The notes under the pieces were generated by a model. The model saw nothing but the letters and a program-made list of their open reading frames with translations, was not told the origin of the DNA and did not search any database. Below, one piece after another: positions 7,354 through 18,193 of a stretch of DNA of 64,000 nucleotides. The position numbers were made by a program, and so were the translations under genes. Where the stretch lies: positions 1,550,001-1,614,000 of the forward strand of contig NZ_NEVU01000003.1 in NCBI RefSeq assembly GCF_002261355.1, given 5' to 3'. The DNA is from Bordetella genomosp. 12. Lineage in GTDB: Bacteria > Pseudomonadota > Gammaproteobacteria > Burkholderiales > Burkholderiaceae_B. The first letter of the stretch is position 1. Each line of letters opens with the position of its first letter.

Positions 7354-9210
7354 TCAGCGCTTGAGTTGCGACAGATCACGCACCGCACCGCGGTCGGCCG
7401 ACGTGGCCAGGGCCGCGTAGGCCTGCAAGGCCAGCGACACCACGCGCTCGCGATCCACCGGCTTCCAGGCCTGCTCGCCGCGCGCTTGCATGGCGGCGCG
7501 GCGGCGGGCCAGCTCGGCCTCGTCGACGGCCAGATGCATGCGGCGTTGCGGGATGTCGATCTCGATGGTGTCGCCATCTTCGACCAGGCCGATCGTGCCG
7601 CCTTCGGCGGCTTCGGGTGAAGCGTGGCCGATCACCAAGCCCGAAGACCCGCCCGAGAAACGGCCATCGGTAAACAGCGCGCAAGTTTTGCCCAGGCCTT
7701 TGGACTTCAGATAAGAGGTCGGGTAGAGCATCTCCTGCATGCCGGGGCCGCCCTTGGGGCCTTCGTAGCGGATGATGACCACGTCACCGTCGACCACCTG
7801 ATCGCCCAGAATGCCTTCCACGGCGTCTTCCTGGCTTTCGAACACGCGCGCACGTCCGGTGAAGACCCACTGCGACTCGTCCACCCCCGCCGTTTTGACG
7901 ATGCAGCCCTTCTCGGCCAGGTTGCCGTAGAGCACGGCCAGACCACCGTCCTTGGAGTAGGCGTGTTCTTTGCTGCGGATGCAACCGGCCTGACGATCCA
8001 TATCCAGCGTCAGAAAGGTCTTTTCCTGGCTGAACGCAATCGTGGTCGGCACGCCGCCGGGAGCCGCGCGGTAAAACTTCTGGGCCGCTTCACCGGCGCC
8101 GCCGGCCACGTCCCATTGCTCGATGGCCTTGCCCAGCGTGCCACTATGCACATTGCCGCAGCTCAGGTCCAGCAAATCGGCCCGGCCCAGCTCACCCAGG
8201 ATGCCAAGGATGCCGCCGGCGCGATGCACGTCTTCGATGTGATATTTGTCGGTGGCCGGCGCGGCCTTGCACAGGCAGGGCACCTTGCGCGAGATGCGGT
8301 CGATGTCGGCCATGGTGAAATCCACCCCGGCTTCCTGGGCCGCCGCCAGCAAATGCAATACGGTGTTGGTCGAGCCGCCCATGGCGACATCCAGCGCCAT
8401 GGCGTTCTCGAAAGCCGCCTTGGTGGCGATACTGCGCGGCAGCACCGAGCTGTCTTCCTGTTCGTAATAACGGCGGCACAGATCCACCACGAGGCGGCCG
8501 GCCTGCTCGAACAGCCCACGGCGCCAGGCGTGCGTGGCCACGATGGTGCCGTTGCCCGGCAGCGCCAGGCCGATGGCCTCGGTCAGACAGTTCATGGAAT
8601 TGGCCGTGAACATACCGGAACAGGAGCCGCAGGTGGGGCAGGCGCTGCGCTCGACTTGTTCGGCTTCGGCATCGCTGACCGTGGGATCGGCCGCCTTGAT
8701 CATGGCGTCGACCAGATCCAGCTTGATGACTTTGCCATCGGTGGGCGAAGTGACCTTGCCCGCTTCCATCGGACCGCCCGACACGAACACCACGGGGATG
8801 TTCAGACGCATGGCGGCCATCAACATCCCGGGGGTGATCTTGTCACAGTTGGAGATGCAGACCATGGCGTCGGCGCAATGCGCATTGACCATGTACTCGA
8901 CCGAGTCGGCGATCAGCTCGCGCGAAGGCAACGAATACAGCATCCCGCCATGGCCCATGGCGATGCCGTCGTCCACGGCAATGGTGTTGAACTCTTTGGC
9001 CACGCCGCCGGCGGCCTCGATCTGGCCGGCCACCAGGGCGCCCAGATCCTTCAGGTGCACGTGGCCCGGCACGAACTGCGTAAAGGAATTGACCACCGCG
9101 ATGATGGGCTTGCCGAAATCGCCGTCCTTCATGCCGGTGGCGCGCCAAAGTGCGCGCGCGCCGGCCATGTTGCGGCCATGGGTAGAGGTGCGTGAACGAT
9201 AGTGCGGCAT
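7354..9210 (-). CDS. ilvD: Dihydroxy-acid dehydratase
   Basis: A 618-residue Fe-S dehydratase of the branched-chain amino acid pathway. It converts 2,3-dihydroxy-isovalerate and 2,3-dihydroxy-3-methylvalerate to the 2-oxo acids that feed valine, leucine and isoleucine synthesis. The conserved cluster and substrate motifs are present: [27 protein letters not shown] and, near the C-terminus, [15 protein letters not shown]. Length and the [24 protein letters not shown] opening are typical of the long bacterial type. A LysR gene on the same strand lies just upstream. A clear terminator follows. Confidence 0.97.
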   Translation of the reverse strand: MPHYRSRTSTHGRNMAGARALWRATGMKDGDFGKPIIAVVNSFTQFVPGHVHLKDLGALVAGQIEAAGGVAKEFNTIAVDDGIAMGHGGMLYSLPSRELIADSVEYMVNAHCADAMVCISNCDKITPGMLMAAMRLNIPVVFVSGGPMEAGKVTSPTDGKVIKLDLVDAMIKAADPTVSDAEAEQVERSACPTCGSCSGMFTANSMNCLTEAIGLALPGNGTIVATHAWRRGLFEQAGRLVVDLCRRYYEQEDSSVLPRSIATKAAFENAMALDVAMGGSTNTVLHLLAAAQEAGVDFTMADIDRISRKVPCLCKAAPATDKYHIEDVHRAGGILGILGELGRADLLDLSCGNVHSGTLGKAIEQWDVAGGAGEAAQKFYRAAPGGVPTTIAFSQEKTFLTLDMDRQAGCIRSKEHAYSKDGGLAVLYGNLAEKGCIVKTAGVDESQWVFTGRARVFESQEDAVEGILGDQVVDGDVVIIRYEGPKGGPGMQEMLYPTSYLKSKGLGKTCALFTDGRFSGGSSGLVIGHASPEAAEGGTIGLVEDGDTIEIDIPQRRMHLAVDEAELARRRAAMQARGEQAWKPVDRERVVSLALQAYAALATSADRGAVRDLSQLKR

Positions 9211-9301
9211 GATCCTTCTCGGGCGATGGTGTCAGCAAAGACGTAAATATTACGCTGTATCGGCCCGCGTCGCCCTGAAGCCCCTCGGCGCGAGCGGTCA
9301 A

Positions 9302-10210
9302 TCAGGGTGCGTCCCCGGGCGGTTTCAGGGCCAGCAAGCCGTCGAGCACCTGACGCAGCCCCCGGCTGACCGGCTTGTCGCGCCGGGTGACCATGGCCAG
9401 TTTGCGGCCCAGCCGGGGCTGCAAGGGGCGGGTGAGCAGGCCGGGACGCGCGCCGGCGCCCGATACCGCCATGCGTGGCAACACGGCACAACCCAGGCCG
9501 GCGCCCACGATTTCCTTCATGGCCTCGGTGCTGCCCAGCTCCATGGTGGGCCTGGCCGACAGCCCGGCCGCGCCGAACCAGCCATCGACCAGCGCCCGGG
9601 TCTGCGCGCCCGGCTCGAACAGCACCAGTGGACGCTGCGTCAGCAGCCGGGGCGTCAGGCGGGCGGCCGGCGCCGGCCCGCTGGCCGGGAAAATCGCGAC
9701 GAACTCGTCCTCGAGGATGGGCGTGGCCAGCAGCGTGCGCGCGCGTATCGGCATGGTCAGCAGGCCCACGTCCAGGCGGTTGTCCTCGATGTCGCGCAGC
9801 AGATCGGCGGTATTGCCGACGCTGACCACGACATCCAGGTCCGGAAAGCGCTGACGCAGACTGGCCAGCAGCGGCGGCAGCAAATAGGTGCAGGCCGTGG
9901 CCCCGGTGCCCAGCCTGACCCGGCCCGTCACCCCCGCCGCCAGGGACTGCATGGCCCGATCGGCGTCGTCCACGGCGGCCAGAATGCCGCGCAGATGGCC
10001 AGCCAGCTCCTGGCCCGCGGCCGTGGCGCTGGCGCGGCGGCCCATGCGCTCGATCAGGCGCAGGCCGAAGCGGCGCTCGAGCTGGCGCACCTGCTGGCTG
10101 ACGGCCGGCTGCGACAGGCCGTGGCGCTCGGCGGCCAGCGAAAAGCTGCCCTGCTCCATGACATCGAGCAAGACACGCAGATGATCCAGATTCAGGCCGG
10201 CGGTTTTCAT
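9302..10210 (-). CDS. LysR-family transcriptional regulator
   Basis: A 302-residue LysR protein. The N-terminal winged helix-turn-helix covers about residues 7–65, with the recognition-helix signature AAERHGLSQPAVSQQVRQLE. A two-lobed periplasmic-binding-like effector domain follows from about residue 90. The gene lies 91 bases upstream of ilvD on the same strand and is divergent from the acetyltransferase at 10317. LysR proteins usually act on a divergent neighbour, and the 106-base gap contains an inverted repeat. The effector and target cannot be read from the sequence. Confidence 0.92.
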   Translation of the reverse strand: MKTAGLNLDHLRVLLDVMEQGSFSLAAERHGLSQPAVSQQVRQLERRFGLRLIERMGRRASATAAGQELAGHLRGILAAVDDADRAMQSLAAGVTGRVRLGTGATACTYLLPPLLASLRQRFPDLDVVVSVGNTADLLRDIEDNRLDVGLLTMPIRARTLLATPILEDEFVAIFPASGPAPAARLTPRLLTQRPLVLFEPGAQTRALVDGWFGAAGLSARPTMELGSTEAMKEIVGAGLGCAVLPRMAVSGAGARPGLLTRPLQPRLGRKLAMVTRRDKPVSRGLRQVLDGLLALKPPGDAP

Positions 10211-10219
10211 GTGGAACCA

Positions 10220-10258
10220 GAAGATTTTCTTATGCCAATGATAATTTGAAGAATCTTC
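10220..10258. promoter_or_regulatory. Inverted repeat in the LysR/acetyltransferase divergent gap
   Basis: GAAGATT and AATCTTC, seven-base perfect arms 25 bases apart, in an AT-rich stretch directly before the LysR start codon and upstream of the divergent GNAT gene. This is a plausible operator for the LysR protein, but it has not been compared with related sites. Confidence 0.35.
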
Positions 10259-10316
10259 ACTTATCCGTGGCAGGCGCGCACACTAGCGCTTCCTTGCGGT
10301 ATTTCCTTCGGCCCTC

Positions 10317-10859
10317 ATGAACTCGAGCTTGCACCCCTTCCTCCAGATCCGCCCCAGCACGCCGGACGATCTGCCCCAGATCCAGTCCATCTACGCGCAC
10401 CATGTCCTGCATGGCACCTCGTCCTTCGAACTGGAGCCCCCCTCGGTAGAAGAAATCGGCCAGCGCCGCGCCGCCGTGCTGGAACGCGGCCTGCCCTATC
10501 TGGTGGCCGAATGCGGCGGCGAGATCGTGGGTTATGCCTATGCCACGCTCTACCGGCCCCGGCCGGCCTATCGCCACACCTGCGAGGACTCCATCTACGT
10601 GCGTTCCGGCCGTCATGGCCTGGGGATCGGGCGCAAGCTGCTGGAGGCCCTGATCGAGCACTGCACCCGGGCCGGCTGGCGCCAGATGCTGGCGGTCATC
10701 GGCGACAACAACCCGGCTTCATTGGGGCTGCACGCGCGCTGCGGTTTTCATGTCGCCGGCACGCTGCGCGCCGTGGGCTACAAGCATGGCAAGTGGCGCG
10801 ATACGGCGCTGATGCAACGCGCCCTGGGCGACGGCGATCTGCAGCCGCCCACGGCCTGA
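10317..10859 (+). CDS. GNAT-family N-acetyltransferase (phosphinothricin acetyltransferase-like)
   Basis: A 180-residue single-domain acetyltransferase of the Pat/Bar group, which transfers acetyl from acetyl-CoA to phosphinothricin or, in housekeeping members, to methionine sulfone or sulfoximine. The family landmarks are the opening IRPSTPDDLPQIQSIYAHHV, the central EDSIYV, the acetyl-CoA loop GLGIGRKLLEAL, and NPASLGLHARCGF. It is cytosolic. It stands alone in the gap between the LysR gene (divergent) and queC (convergent). Family is certain; the natural substrate is inference. Confidence 0.88.
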   Translation: MNSSLHPFLQIRPSTPDDLPQIQSIYAHHVLHGTSSFELEPPSVEEIGQRRAAVLERGLPYLVAECGGEIVGYAYATLYRPRPAYRHTCEDSIYVRSGRHGLGIGRKLLEALIEHCTRAGWRQMLAVIGDNNPASLGLHARCGFHVAGTLRAVGYKHGKWRDTALMQRALGDGDLQPPTA

Positions 10860-10871
10860 ACCCGGCGCGCG

Positions 10872-11585
10872 TCAATCCTCGGCGCGCGCCACCCAGCGCA
10901 GCCAGCCCGACTTGCGCAGGCTGCAGGCCGGGCACTCGCCGCAGCCATAGCCCCAATCGTGGCGCTCGCCGCGCTCGCCCAGATAGCAGGTGTGGCTTTC
11001 TTCGACGATGATCTGCACCAGATCCGGCCCGCCCAGGTCGTCGGCCAGCGCCCAGGTGTCGGCCTTGTCCAGCCACATGAGCGGCGTCTCGATGGTGACC
11101 CGCGCGCCCAGGCCCAGGCCGAGCGCGACCTGCTGCGCCTTGATGGTGTCGTCACGGCAATCGGGGTAGCCCGAAAAATCGGTCTCGCACATCCCGCCCA
11201 CGAGCACGTCCAGCTGGCGGCGATAGCCCAGCGCTGCGGCCAGCGTCAAAAACAGCAGGTTGCGGCCGGGCACGAAGGTATTGGGCAGCCCGTTGGCCTG
11301 CATTTCGATGGCGCGGTCGCTGGTCATGGCGGTGTCGCCGACCTGACCCAGCACCTTCAAATCCAGCAGATGATCCTCACCCAGCCGCGCCGCCCAATCC
11401 GGAAAACGCGCGCGAAACTCGCGCAGCACGTTCAAGCGGGCATCCAGCTCGATGCGATGGCGCTGCCCGTAGTCGAAGGCGACGGTCTCGACGTGGGCGT
11501 AGCGCTCCAGCGCCCAGGCCAGGCAGGTGCTGGAGTCCTGGCCGCCGGAAAAAAGAACCAGGGCGCGTCGTTGGTGGTTTTGCAT
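10872..11585 (-). CDS. queC: 7-cyano-7-deazaguanine synthase
   Basis: A 237-residue ATP-dependent PP-loop enzyme that converts 7-carboxy-7-deazaguanine and ammonia to preQ0, on the route to queuosine in tRNA. The PP-loop SGGQDS is at residues 13–18. The family Cys cluster for zinc is at the C-terminus (C in HTCYLG, then CGECPAC). The substrate loop [13 protein letters not shown] is present. It is convergent with the acetyltransferase and divergent from ppc. No queuosine-pathway partners are nearby. Confidence 0.96.
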   Translation of the reverse strand: MQNHQRRALVLFSGGQDSSTCLAWALERYAHVETVAFDYGQRHRIELDARLNVLREFRARFPDWAARLGEDHLLDLKVLGQVGDTAMTSDRAIEMQANGLPNTFVPGRNLLFLTLAAALGYRRQLDVLVGGMCETDFSGYPDCRDDTIKAQQVALGLGLGARVTIETPLMWLDKADTWALADDLGGPDLVQIIVEESHTCYLGERGERHDWGYGCGECPACSLRKSGWLRWVARAED

Positions 11586-11626
11586 AACGGGAAGACGAAA
11601 TCAGTGCAAGGGTAGCCGCCAATGTA

Positions 11627-11656
11627 ACGCAGGCCACGCCGTAAGCAAGCCTGCGT
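11627..11656. other. Inverted repeat between queC and ppc
   Basis: ACGCAGGC and GCCTGCGT, perfect eight-base arms with a 14-base loop, in the 149-base divergent gap between queC and ppc. It may be an operator or a leader hairpin. It does not resemble a preQ1 riboswitch by eye. Confidence 0.35.
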
Positions 11657-11734
11657 AAAATTTGAGCGTCCCGAATTTCTGCATTGCCCTATCGCCACAC
11701 CATCCTTCCTATCCTCCCTATTACGGAACGCTTG

Positions 11735-14581
11735 ATGAACGCTACACGCGCGCAGTCTGAATTGGCCGACCCCCTCCGCAACGACCTCCGCCTGCTCGGG
11801 CGCTCTCTGGGCACCGTGATCCAGGCCTGCGAAGGCAAACGGGTGTTTGACACCATCGAGACACTGCGCCGCAGCGCCGTGCGTTTCCGCCGCCAGGGGC
11901 GCGAGGAAGACGGGCAGCTCATGCAGCAGCTGGTCAAGCAACTGCGCGCGGACGACCCCAACCTGGTCGCGCGTGCCTTCAGCTATTTTTTGCATCTGTT
12001 CAATATCGCCGAAGACCGCGACCAGAACCGGCGCAAGCGGGCCCGGGCGCTGGCCGATCCGGCGCCGGCCCCGGGCAGTCTGCGCCAGGCCGTGCAATTG
12101 CTGCATACCCAGGGCGTCTCGGCGCACCGCATCCGCCGTTTCATCAGCGAAGCCTGCGTCATGCCGGTGCTCACCGCCCACCCCACCGAAGTGCAGCGTA
12201 AAAGCACGCTCGACGCCCATCGCGAGATCGCCACGCTGATCGCGCAGCGCGATCAGCCCCTCACCAGCGAAGAAACCGCCGACATCGACAGCGCCTTGCT
12301 GGGCCGGATCGACACGCTCTGGCAGACGCGCATGCTGCGCAACACGCGCCTGACGGTGGCCGACGAAATCGAAAACTCGCTGAGCTACTACCGCAGCACC
12401 TTTCTGTCGGCCATCCCGCGCCTGTATGCCGATCTGTCGCGGCTGCTGGGCCAGGAGGCCGCCAATCCCTTCGCCGCCCCGGCCGCGCCGCTGGAACCCT
12501 TTCTGCGCATGGGCAGCTGGATAGGCGGCGACCGCGACGGCAACCCCAACGTCGATGCCGGCACTCTCGAACTGGCCCTGCTGCGCCAGGCCACGGTGGT
12601 GTTCGAGCACTATCTCAATGAGGTTCATGCGCTGGGCGCGGAAATTTCGGTGGCCACGCTGTTGATCGATGCCAGCGAGGCGCTGCGCGCCCTGGCCGAC
12701 GCCGGCGGCGACACCTCGCCGCACCGCCGCGACGAGCCCTACCGGCGCGCCCTCATCGGCATCTATGCGCGCCTGGCCGCCACCGCACGCGCGCTGACCG
12801 GGCGAGAGCTCGCGCTGCGCGCGGCGCTGCCTGCCGAACCCTATCCGCATCCCCAGGCCTTCGCGCAAGACCTCGCCACCATCGCCGAGTCCCTGGCCCG
12901 CCACCACGGCGCGCCCATCGCCAGGCTGCGCCTGGCCGGGCTTCAGCAGGCCGTCGAGGTTTTCGGTTTTCACCTGGCCACGCTGGACCTGCGCCAAAGC
13001 TCCGACGTCCACGAACGGGTCTTGACCGAGCTGTTTGCGCGCGCCGGGCAGGACGGCCAGGCCATCGCCTACGACCAGTTGGACGAAGCAGCCCGCGTGC
13101 AGCTGCTGCGCAATGAACTGGCCACCGCCCGGCCGCTGGCCTCCCCCTGGATCAGCTACAGCGAAGACACCACGCGCGAGCTCGCCGTGCTGCGCGCGGC
13201 GGCCGCGGCGCGCGCGCGTTATGGCCGCGCCGCCGTGCGCCAGGCCATCGTCTCGCATACCGAAACCCTGAGCGACTTGCTCGAAGTCCTCGTGCTGCAG
13301 AAAGAAACCGGCCTCATTGCCCCGGCCGGCGTGGCGGCGCAGCACGAAGATGGGTTGATGGTCGTGCCGTTGTTTGAAACCATCCCCGATCTGGAGCGCG
13401 GCCCGGGCATCATGGCGGCCTGGCTGGACCTGCCCGAAGTGCGCGAGCGCGTGCGCCTGGCTCAGGACGAAAGCCAGGAAGTCATGCTCGGCTACTCCGA
13501 CAGCAACAAGGACGGCGGCTACCTCACCTCGAACTGGTCGCTCTACCGCGCCGAGCGCGAACTGGTCGACGTGTTCCGCGCCCGCCACGTCAAGCTGCGC
13601 CTGTTTCACGGACGGGGCGGGTCCGTCGGGCGCGGCGGCGGCTCGAGCTTCGACGCCATTTTGGCGCAGCCGCCGGGCACCGTGGCCGGCCAATTGCGCC
13701 TGACCGAGCAGGGCGAAGTCATCCAGACCAAGTACAAAGATGCCGAGATCGGCCGCTCGCATCTGGAGTTGCTGGTGTCGGCCGTGCTGGAAGCCTCCCT
13801 GGCGCAGCAGCCGGCCGCCGCGCGGCAGGCCGAAGACGCCCACATGGCCCACCACGGCCAGACCATGGACTTTTTGTCCGCCAGCGCGCAGACCGGCTAT
13901 CGCAAGCTGGTCTACGACACCCCGGGCTTTGCCGACTACTTCTTCGCCGCCACGCCCATCAATGAAATCGCCGGGCTGAACATCGGCTCGCGGCCGGCCT
14001 CGCGCAAACAAGGCCAGAAGATCGACGACCTGCGCGCCATCCCCTGGGGATTCTCGTGGGCGCAATGCCGCTTGATGCTCACGGGCTGGTACGGCATGGG
14101 GTCCGCCTTGCAAGCCTATCTGGAAGAAGGCGCGGCCGGCGCGCCGCGCGCCAAGCGCGCACGCCTGGCGCAGCTGCGCGAAATGGCCCAGGACTGGCCG
14201 GCCTTCCGCACCTTGCTGTCCAACATGGAAATGGTGCTGGCCAAATCCGATCTGGCCATCGCCTCGCGCTACGCCATGCTCGTGCCGCAGCGCGGCGTGC
14301 GCGAACGCATCTTCGGGGCCATCTCATCCGAACATGCGCGCACCCTGGCCATGCTCAAACTCATCAACCAGCGCGATCTGCTGGCCGACAACCCCGCGCT
14401 GGCGGCATCGCTGCGCGAACGCTTTGCCTACATCGATCCGCTGAACTACCTGCAGATCGACCTGCTGCGCCGCCACCGCGCCAGCCAGCGCCGCTCCGAC
14501 GCCAAACCCGACCCGCGCATCACCCCCGCCATCCACCTGACCATCAACGGCATCGCGGCGGGCCTGCGCAACTCGGGCTGA
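11735..14581 (+). CDS. ppc: Phosphoenolpyruvate carboxylase
   Basis: A 948-residue anaplerotic enzyme that fixes bicarbonate onto phosphoenolpyruvate to make oxaloacetate. The catalytic signatures are intact: [13 protein letters not shown] with the essential His, [22 protein letters not shown] and the glycine loop [13 protein letters not shown]. It ends with [11 protein letters not shown], the usual family C-terminus (Gly). The frame is open upstream to 11684, but the ATG at 11735 gives the normal N-terminus and is chosen. A stem-loop follows the stop. Confidence 0.97.
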   Translation: MNATRAQSELADPLRNDLRLLGRSLGTVIQACEGKRVFDTIETLRRSAVRFRRQGREEDGQLMQQLVKQLRADDPNLVARAFSYFLHLFNIAEDRDQNRRKRARALADPAPAPGSLRQAVQLLHTQGVSAHRIRRFISEACVMPVLTAHPTEVQRKSTLDAHREIATLIAQRDQPLTSEETADIDSALLGRIDTLWQTRMLRNTRLTVADEIENSLSYYRSTFLSAIPRLYADLSRLLGQEAANPFAAPAAPLEPFLRMGSWIGGDRDGNPNVDAGTLELALLRQATVVFEHYLNEVHALGAEISVATLLIDASEALRALADAGGDTSPHRRDEPYRRALIGIYARLAATARALTGRELALRAALPAEPYPHPQAFAQDLATIAESLARHHGAPIARLRLAGLQQAVEVFGFHLATLDLRQSSDVHERVLTELFARAGQDGQAIAYDQLDEAARVQLLRNELATARPLASPWISYSEDTTRELAVLRAAAAARARYGRAAVRQAIVSHTETLSDLLEVLVLQKETGLIAPAGVAAQHEDGLMVVPLFETIPDLERGPGIMAAWLDLPEVRERVRLAQDESQEVMLGYSDSNKDGGYLTSNWSLYRAERELVDVFRARHVKLRLFHGRGGSVGRGGGSSFDAILAQPPGTVAGQLRLTEQGEVIQTKYKDAEIGRSHLELLVSAVLEASLAQQPAAARQAEDAHMAHHGQTMDFLSASAQTGYRKLVYDTPGFADYFFAATPINEIAGLNIGSRPASRKQGQKIDDLRAIPWGFSWAQCRLMLTGWYGMGSALQAYLEEGAAGAPRAKRARLAQLREMAQDWPAFRTLLSNMEMVLAKSDLAIASRYAMLVPQRGVRERIFGAISSEHARTLAMLKLINQRDLLADNPALAASLRERFAYIDPLNYLQIDLLRRHRASQRRSDAKPDPRITPAIHLTINGIAAGLRNSG

Positions 14582-14588
14582 CCGGCCC

Positions 14589-14620
14589 GCTGCGGACCTG
14601 CCGCAAGGCGAGTCCGCAGC
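14589..14620 (+). terminator. Stem-loop after ppc
   Basis: Nine-base perfect arms GCTGCGGAC / GTCCGCAGC beginning eight bases after the ppc stop. There is no T-run after the stem, so it may act with Rho or as an mRNA-stabilising hairpin. Confidence 0.55.
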
Positions 14621-14758
14621 GTGAGCGCCCGGCCATCAAATATCAATATTCGATATCGGTCGTTTGCGCGGAGGGGGTTCGTTCCTACCATAGGCGGCAT
14701 ATGGATGGCTGCGTCCCGAGACGTTGCCTGCCCCCTTTGCCCTTAGGCCCCGAACGAC
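14621..14758 (+). promoter_or_regulatory. Putative promoter region of sulfur cluster 1
   Basis: The only sizeable gap before the seven co-directional genes and the flavoprotein gene of cluster 1. It includes an unusually AT-rich patch around 14637–14658 (ATCAAATATCAATATTCG then ATATCG, with CGATATCG palindromic). A sulfur-responsive LysR (CysB/Cbl type) site is a reasonable guess. I cannot identify the −35 and −10 boxes with confidence. Confidence 0.35.
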
Positions 14759-15688
14759 ATGTCTCTCATCGCCACCGAACTCGACGTCCGCCCGCTTACG
14801 CTTCACACGGGCGCGGAAATCCACGGCCTCGATCTGCGCGAGGATCTGGATGACGCAACCGTGGCGCAGATCCGCGCCGCCCTGCTGAAGTGGAAAGTCA
14901 TTTTCTTTCGCGGGCAGGATCTCGATCACGCCGATCAGATCCGGTTTGGCCGGCGCTTTGGCGACCTGACCGTCGGCCATCCCGTCTTCGGTTACGTCGA
15001 AGGCTACCCCGAGCTTTACTCGGTCGCCAAGGATCGCTTCAAGGCCCGCTTCGATGGCGAGCAATTGGTGCGGCCCTGGAGCGGCTGGCATACGGACATC
15101 ACCGCCGCGATCAACCCGCCCGCCGCATCCATCCTGCGCGGCGTGGATATTCCGCCTTACGGTGGCGATACCCAGTGGACCAACCTCGTGGCCGCCTACG
15201 CGGGCTTGTCCGCGCCACTGCGCGGGTTTGTCGACGGCTTGCGTGCCCTGCACCGCTTCACGCCGCCCGAAGGCCGGCTCGCCAAACAAGACTTCATCAA
15301 ACGCCTGGCCGACACGCCGCTGGTGTCCGAGCACCCGCTGGTGCGTGTGCATCCGGAGACGGGCGAGCGGGCGCTGTTCGTCAGCCCCTCGTTCATCAAG
15401 CAGATCGTGGGGCTGAGCCCGCGTGAAAGCGAGCATCTGCTCACCTTGCTGTTCGAGCAGATCCTGAAGCCGGAATACATCGTGCGCTTCAAGTGGGCGC
15501 CGGGCGACGTGGCCTTCTGGGACAACCGCGCCACCGCCCATCGCGCGCCGACCGATATCCAGCAAAGCGACTTCGGCCGCCAGCTCTACCGCATCACCCT
15601 GGTCGGCGACGTGCCCGTCGGCCCCGACGGCCGGGCCTCCATCGGCCTGCAGGGCGACCCCGTTCTGGCCCACCAGATCGCCGACTGA
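14759..15688 (+). CDS. TauD/TfdA-family Fe(II)/2-oxoglutarate dioxygenase
   Basis: A 309-residue non-heme iron dioxygenase of the TauD/alkylsulfatase type. Such enzymes hydroxylate the carbon next to a sulfonate or sulfate ester so that sulfite or sulfate is released. The iron triad is visible: H111 and D113 in WHTD, and H261 in ATAHRAP. It is the first gene of a co-directional run with an oligopeptide-type importer and three flavoenzymes, which places it in organosulfur scavenging. The protein has no Cys and only its initiator Met, an extreme composition discussed in the findings. The true substrate is unknown. Confidence 0.88.
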   Translation: MSLIATELDVRPLTLHTGAEIHGLDLREDLDDATVAQIRAALLKWKVIFFRGQDLDHADQIRFGRRFGDLTVGHPVFGYVEGYPELYSVAKDRFKARFDGEQLVRPWSGWHTDITAAINPPAASILRGVDIPPYGGDTQWTNLVAAYAGLSAPLRGFVDGLRALHRFTPPEGRLAKQDFIKRLADTPLVSEHPLVRVHPETGERALFVSPSFIKQIVGLSPRESEHLLTLLFEQILKPEYIVRFKWAPGDVAFWDNRATAHRAPTDIQQSDFGRQLYRITLVGDVPVGPDGRASIGLQGDPVLAHQIAD

Positions 15689-15721
15689 ACTCCCCTTCTT
15701 CCGCACCTCAAGGTTAGCTCC

Positions 15722-17269
15722 ATGTTCAAGCTTTCGACAGCCCTGCGCGGGCTGGCGCTGGCCGCCGCATTGTCCGGCGGTTATGCACAACCCTCCCTGG
15801 CGGCCAGCCAGTCTCCCGCCGTCGACCGCGACACCCTGGTCGTCGGCGTGGAAAAAGAGTTCTACAACCTCGATGGGCTGGTGGCCGTCAGCGGCGACTC
15901 GCTGCGCTACGGCTGGCAGCTCTACGACACCCTGTTCGGCTTTGACCAGAAAGGCAATCTGGTCCCTCGTCTTGCCACCGGCCTGAAGGTGTCGGATGAC
16001 GCTCGCACCTTCACCTATACCTTGCGCCCGGGCGTGAAGTTTCACGATGGCACCACCCTGACCTCGCGTGACGTCAAGGCCTCGCTGGAACATGTGCTCA
16101 ACCCGCAGAGCAAGAGCACGCGCCGGCCTTACTTCGCGCCGGTGGTCGAGGCGGTGGAAACCCCCGACGACCAGACCGTGGTCTTTAAGCTCAAAGCGCC
16201 GGACGGCGCCTTCGCCAACAAGATCGCCGGCTATCTTTACATCGTGCCCGCGGCCTATTTGGCCAGCCTGCCCACGCCGGACGCCTTTGCGCAAAAGCCG
16301 GTTTCGCTGGGACCGTACAAGTTCAAGTCGCTGGCGCCCGGCGGCAGCGAACTGGTGCTGGAACGCTTTGACGACTACTGGGGCGAGAAGCCGCAGATCA
16401 AAACGCTGATCTTTCGCGCGATCACCGAACCCGCCAGCCGCGTCAATGCCGTGCTGCGTGGCGAAGTGGACCTGTCGGTGGCGCTGCCCTTCTCCGATTT
16501 CGCGCGCCTGAAAAAAGAGCAGGGCCTGGATGTCATCGAGAGCCGCGTGGCCTCGCCCATTTATGTGCGCGTCTACACCAATCAGGCGGACTCCCCCTTT
16601 GCCAAGGTCAAGGTGCGCCAGGCCTTAAGCCATGCCCTGGACACCCCCGCCATCATCAAGAGCGTGCTGCACGGCGTGGGCGAACCGCTGGGGACCTTCA
16701 TCTCCAACTACTACCCTTACGGCGCCGATCCGTCGATCAAACCCTATCCCTACGACCCGGCGCGCGCCCGCGCCCTGCTGGCCGAAGCCGGCTATCCCAA
16801 AGGCTTTTCGACCGAGCTCAACATCCAGGGCGATATCCCGCAGGGCGTGGCCGAAGCCATCGCGGCCTACTGGGGCCAGGTCGGGGTCAAGGTCAAACTC
16901 AACCGGCTCACCTATGCCACGTTTCAACGCCTGAACAACACGCATGCCTCCGGCCCCCTGGCGCTGAGCCAGTTCACCAACGCCCTGTACGACCCCATCC
17001 ATCCGGTCGGCGGCGCCTTCGCCTCCAATGGCAGTTGGTCGGACTACAGCAATCCCAAGGTCGACGCCTTGCTGGCCGAGGTCGCGACGGTGAGCGACAC
17101 GGCCAAACGCGGCGAGGTGTTCAAGCAGATCGGCCGCGAGCTGCACGACGACGCCGCGGCCTTCTATATCTCGGAGTTTTCGTACATCTTCGCCAAGAAG
17201 CAGGCCCTGCAATGGCAACCGCAACAAGGCTCGGGTTTCCTGAACTTTCGCACGGTGCAGTGGAAGTAA
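15722..17269 (+). CDS. ABC transporter substrate-binding protein (family 5, Dpp/Opp type)
   Basis: A 515-residue periplasmic binding protein of the oligopeptide/nickel/glutathione family. A Sec signal peptide covers about the first 27 residues (core LRGLALAAALSGG, cleavage after SLA/A). The characteristic lobe sequences follow, such as TLRPGVKFHDGT and the C-terminal YISEFSYIFAKK. It is followed after three bases by the two permeases and two ATPases of one complete importer. The mature protein contains neither Cys nor Met. That fits expression during sulfur starvation and suggests the ligand is a sulfur compound, not a peptide used for nitrogen. Confidence 0.92.
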   Translation: MFKLSTALRGLALAAALSGGYAQPSLAASQSPAVDRDTLVVGVEKEFYNLDGLVAVSGDSLRYGWQLYDTLFGFDQKGNLVPRLATGLKVSDDARTFTYTLRPGVKFHDGTTLTSRDVKASLEHVLNPQSKSTRRPYFAPVVEAVETPDDQTVVFKLKAPDGAFANKIAGYLYIVPAAYLASLPTPDAFAQKPVSLGPYKFKSLAPGGSELVLERFDDYWGEKPQIKTLIFRAITEPASRVNAVLRGEVDLSVALPFSDFARLKKEQGLDVIESRVASPIYVRVYTNQADSPFAKVKVRQALSHALDTPAIIKSVLHGVGEPLGTFISNYYPYGADPSIKPYPYDPARARALLAEAGYPKGFSTELNIQGDIPQGVAEAIAAYWGQVGVKVKLNRLTYATFQRLNNTHASGPLALSQFTNALYDPIHPVGGAFASNGSWSDYSNPKVDALLAEVATVSDTAKRGEVFKQIGRELHDDAAAFYISEFSYIFAKKQALQWQPQQGSGFLNFRTVQWK

Positions 17270-17272
17270 GTC

Positions 17273-18193
17273 ATGCTGGCCTATAGCCTGCGCAAACTGC
17301 TTTCCGCATTGCTGACCGTCCTGCTGATGTCGGTGCTGATCTTCGTGCTGGTGCGGCAGGTGGGCGATCCGGCCTACCTGCTGATGCCGCCCGAGGCCAC
17401 CGAGGCCGACCGGCAACTGTTTCGCGAGCAACTGGGGCTGGCTGATCCAGTCGTCGTGCAGTACCTGCGGTTTCTGGCGGGCATGGCCCGGGGCGACATG
17501 GGCAACTCCTTCCATTTCGGCGCGCCCGCGCTGGAAATGGTGATGAACCGACTGGCGTCCAGCCTGACGCTGGTCGGTATCGCCCTGGCCTTGGCCTTGG
17601 CCGTCGGCCTGGCCTTGGGAGTTGCCTCGGCGGTGTCGACCAGCCGCGCGCTGGCGCGTTTCGCGATGTTGTTCTCGGTGCTCGGGCAGGCCGCCCCGCC
17701 GTTTTTCGTGGCACTGCTTTTCATTCGACTCTTTTCGGTGCAGTGGGGCTGGCTGCCGACCGGCGGCCACGGCAGTTGGCGGCATCTGGTGCTGCCCGTG
17801 GCCGCCCTGGCCTGGTACTCGGCCGCCGGCATCGCCCGCCTGACGCGCGCGAACATGCTGGCGATTCTGGAGACCGACTACATCCGAATGGCCCGCATCA
17901 AAGGCCTGCCCGCGCGGGTGGTCGTGGGCGTGCATGCGCTGAAAAACGCCGCCCTGCCCATCGTCGCTTTCGCCGCCTCGCAATTCGGCGTTCTGGTCAG
18001 CGGCGCCGTGGCGATCGAAACCGTCTTCTCCTGGCCCGGATTCGGCAGCCTGATGGTCGAAGCCATCAACACCCTGGACTTCACTGTGGTGCAGGCGGCC
18101 GTCGTGGTGTCGGTCCTGCTGTTCATCGTGGTCAACCTGGCGGCCGACGTGATCTACGCCGCAATAGATCCCCGCATACGGTATCGAGCATGA
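17273..18193 (+). CDS. ABC transporter permease (DppB-type)
   Basis: A 306-residue inner-membrane permease with six predicted helices. It shows the DppB landmarks: a short N-terminal helix (LLSALLTVLLMSVLIFVLV), the long periplasmic segment, and the EAA loop region YIRMARIKGLPARVVVGVHALKNAALPI that contacts the ATPases. The start ATG is three bases after the binding-protein stop. The stop overlaps the next start by four bases (ATGA), so translation is probably coupled. Confidence 0.93.
   Translation: MLAYSLRKLLSALLTVLLMSVLIFVLVRQVGDPAYLLMPPEATEADRQLFREQLGLADPVVVQYLRFLAGMARGDMGNSFHFGAPALEMVMNRLASSLTLVGIALALALAVGLALGVASAVSTSRALARFAMLFSVLGQAAPPFFVALLFIRLFSVQWGWLPTGGHGSWRHLVLPVAALAWYSAAGIARLTRANMLAILETDYIRMARIKGLPARVVVGVHALKNAALPIVAFAASQFGVLVSGAVAIETVFSWPGFGSLMVEAINTLDFTVVQAAVVVSVLLFIVVNLAADVIYAAIDPRIRYRA

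Noticed and set aside
11586-11734. preQ1 riboswitch before queC
   Set aside because: No preQ1 aptamer pattern recognised; only a simple inverted repeat is present in the divergent gap.
11432-14113. 893-codon minus-strand frame across ppc and queC
   Set aside because: It covers two well-supported genes and has no recognisable domains.
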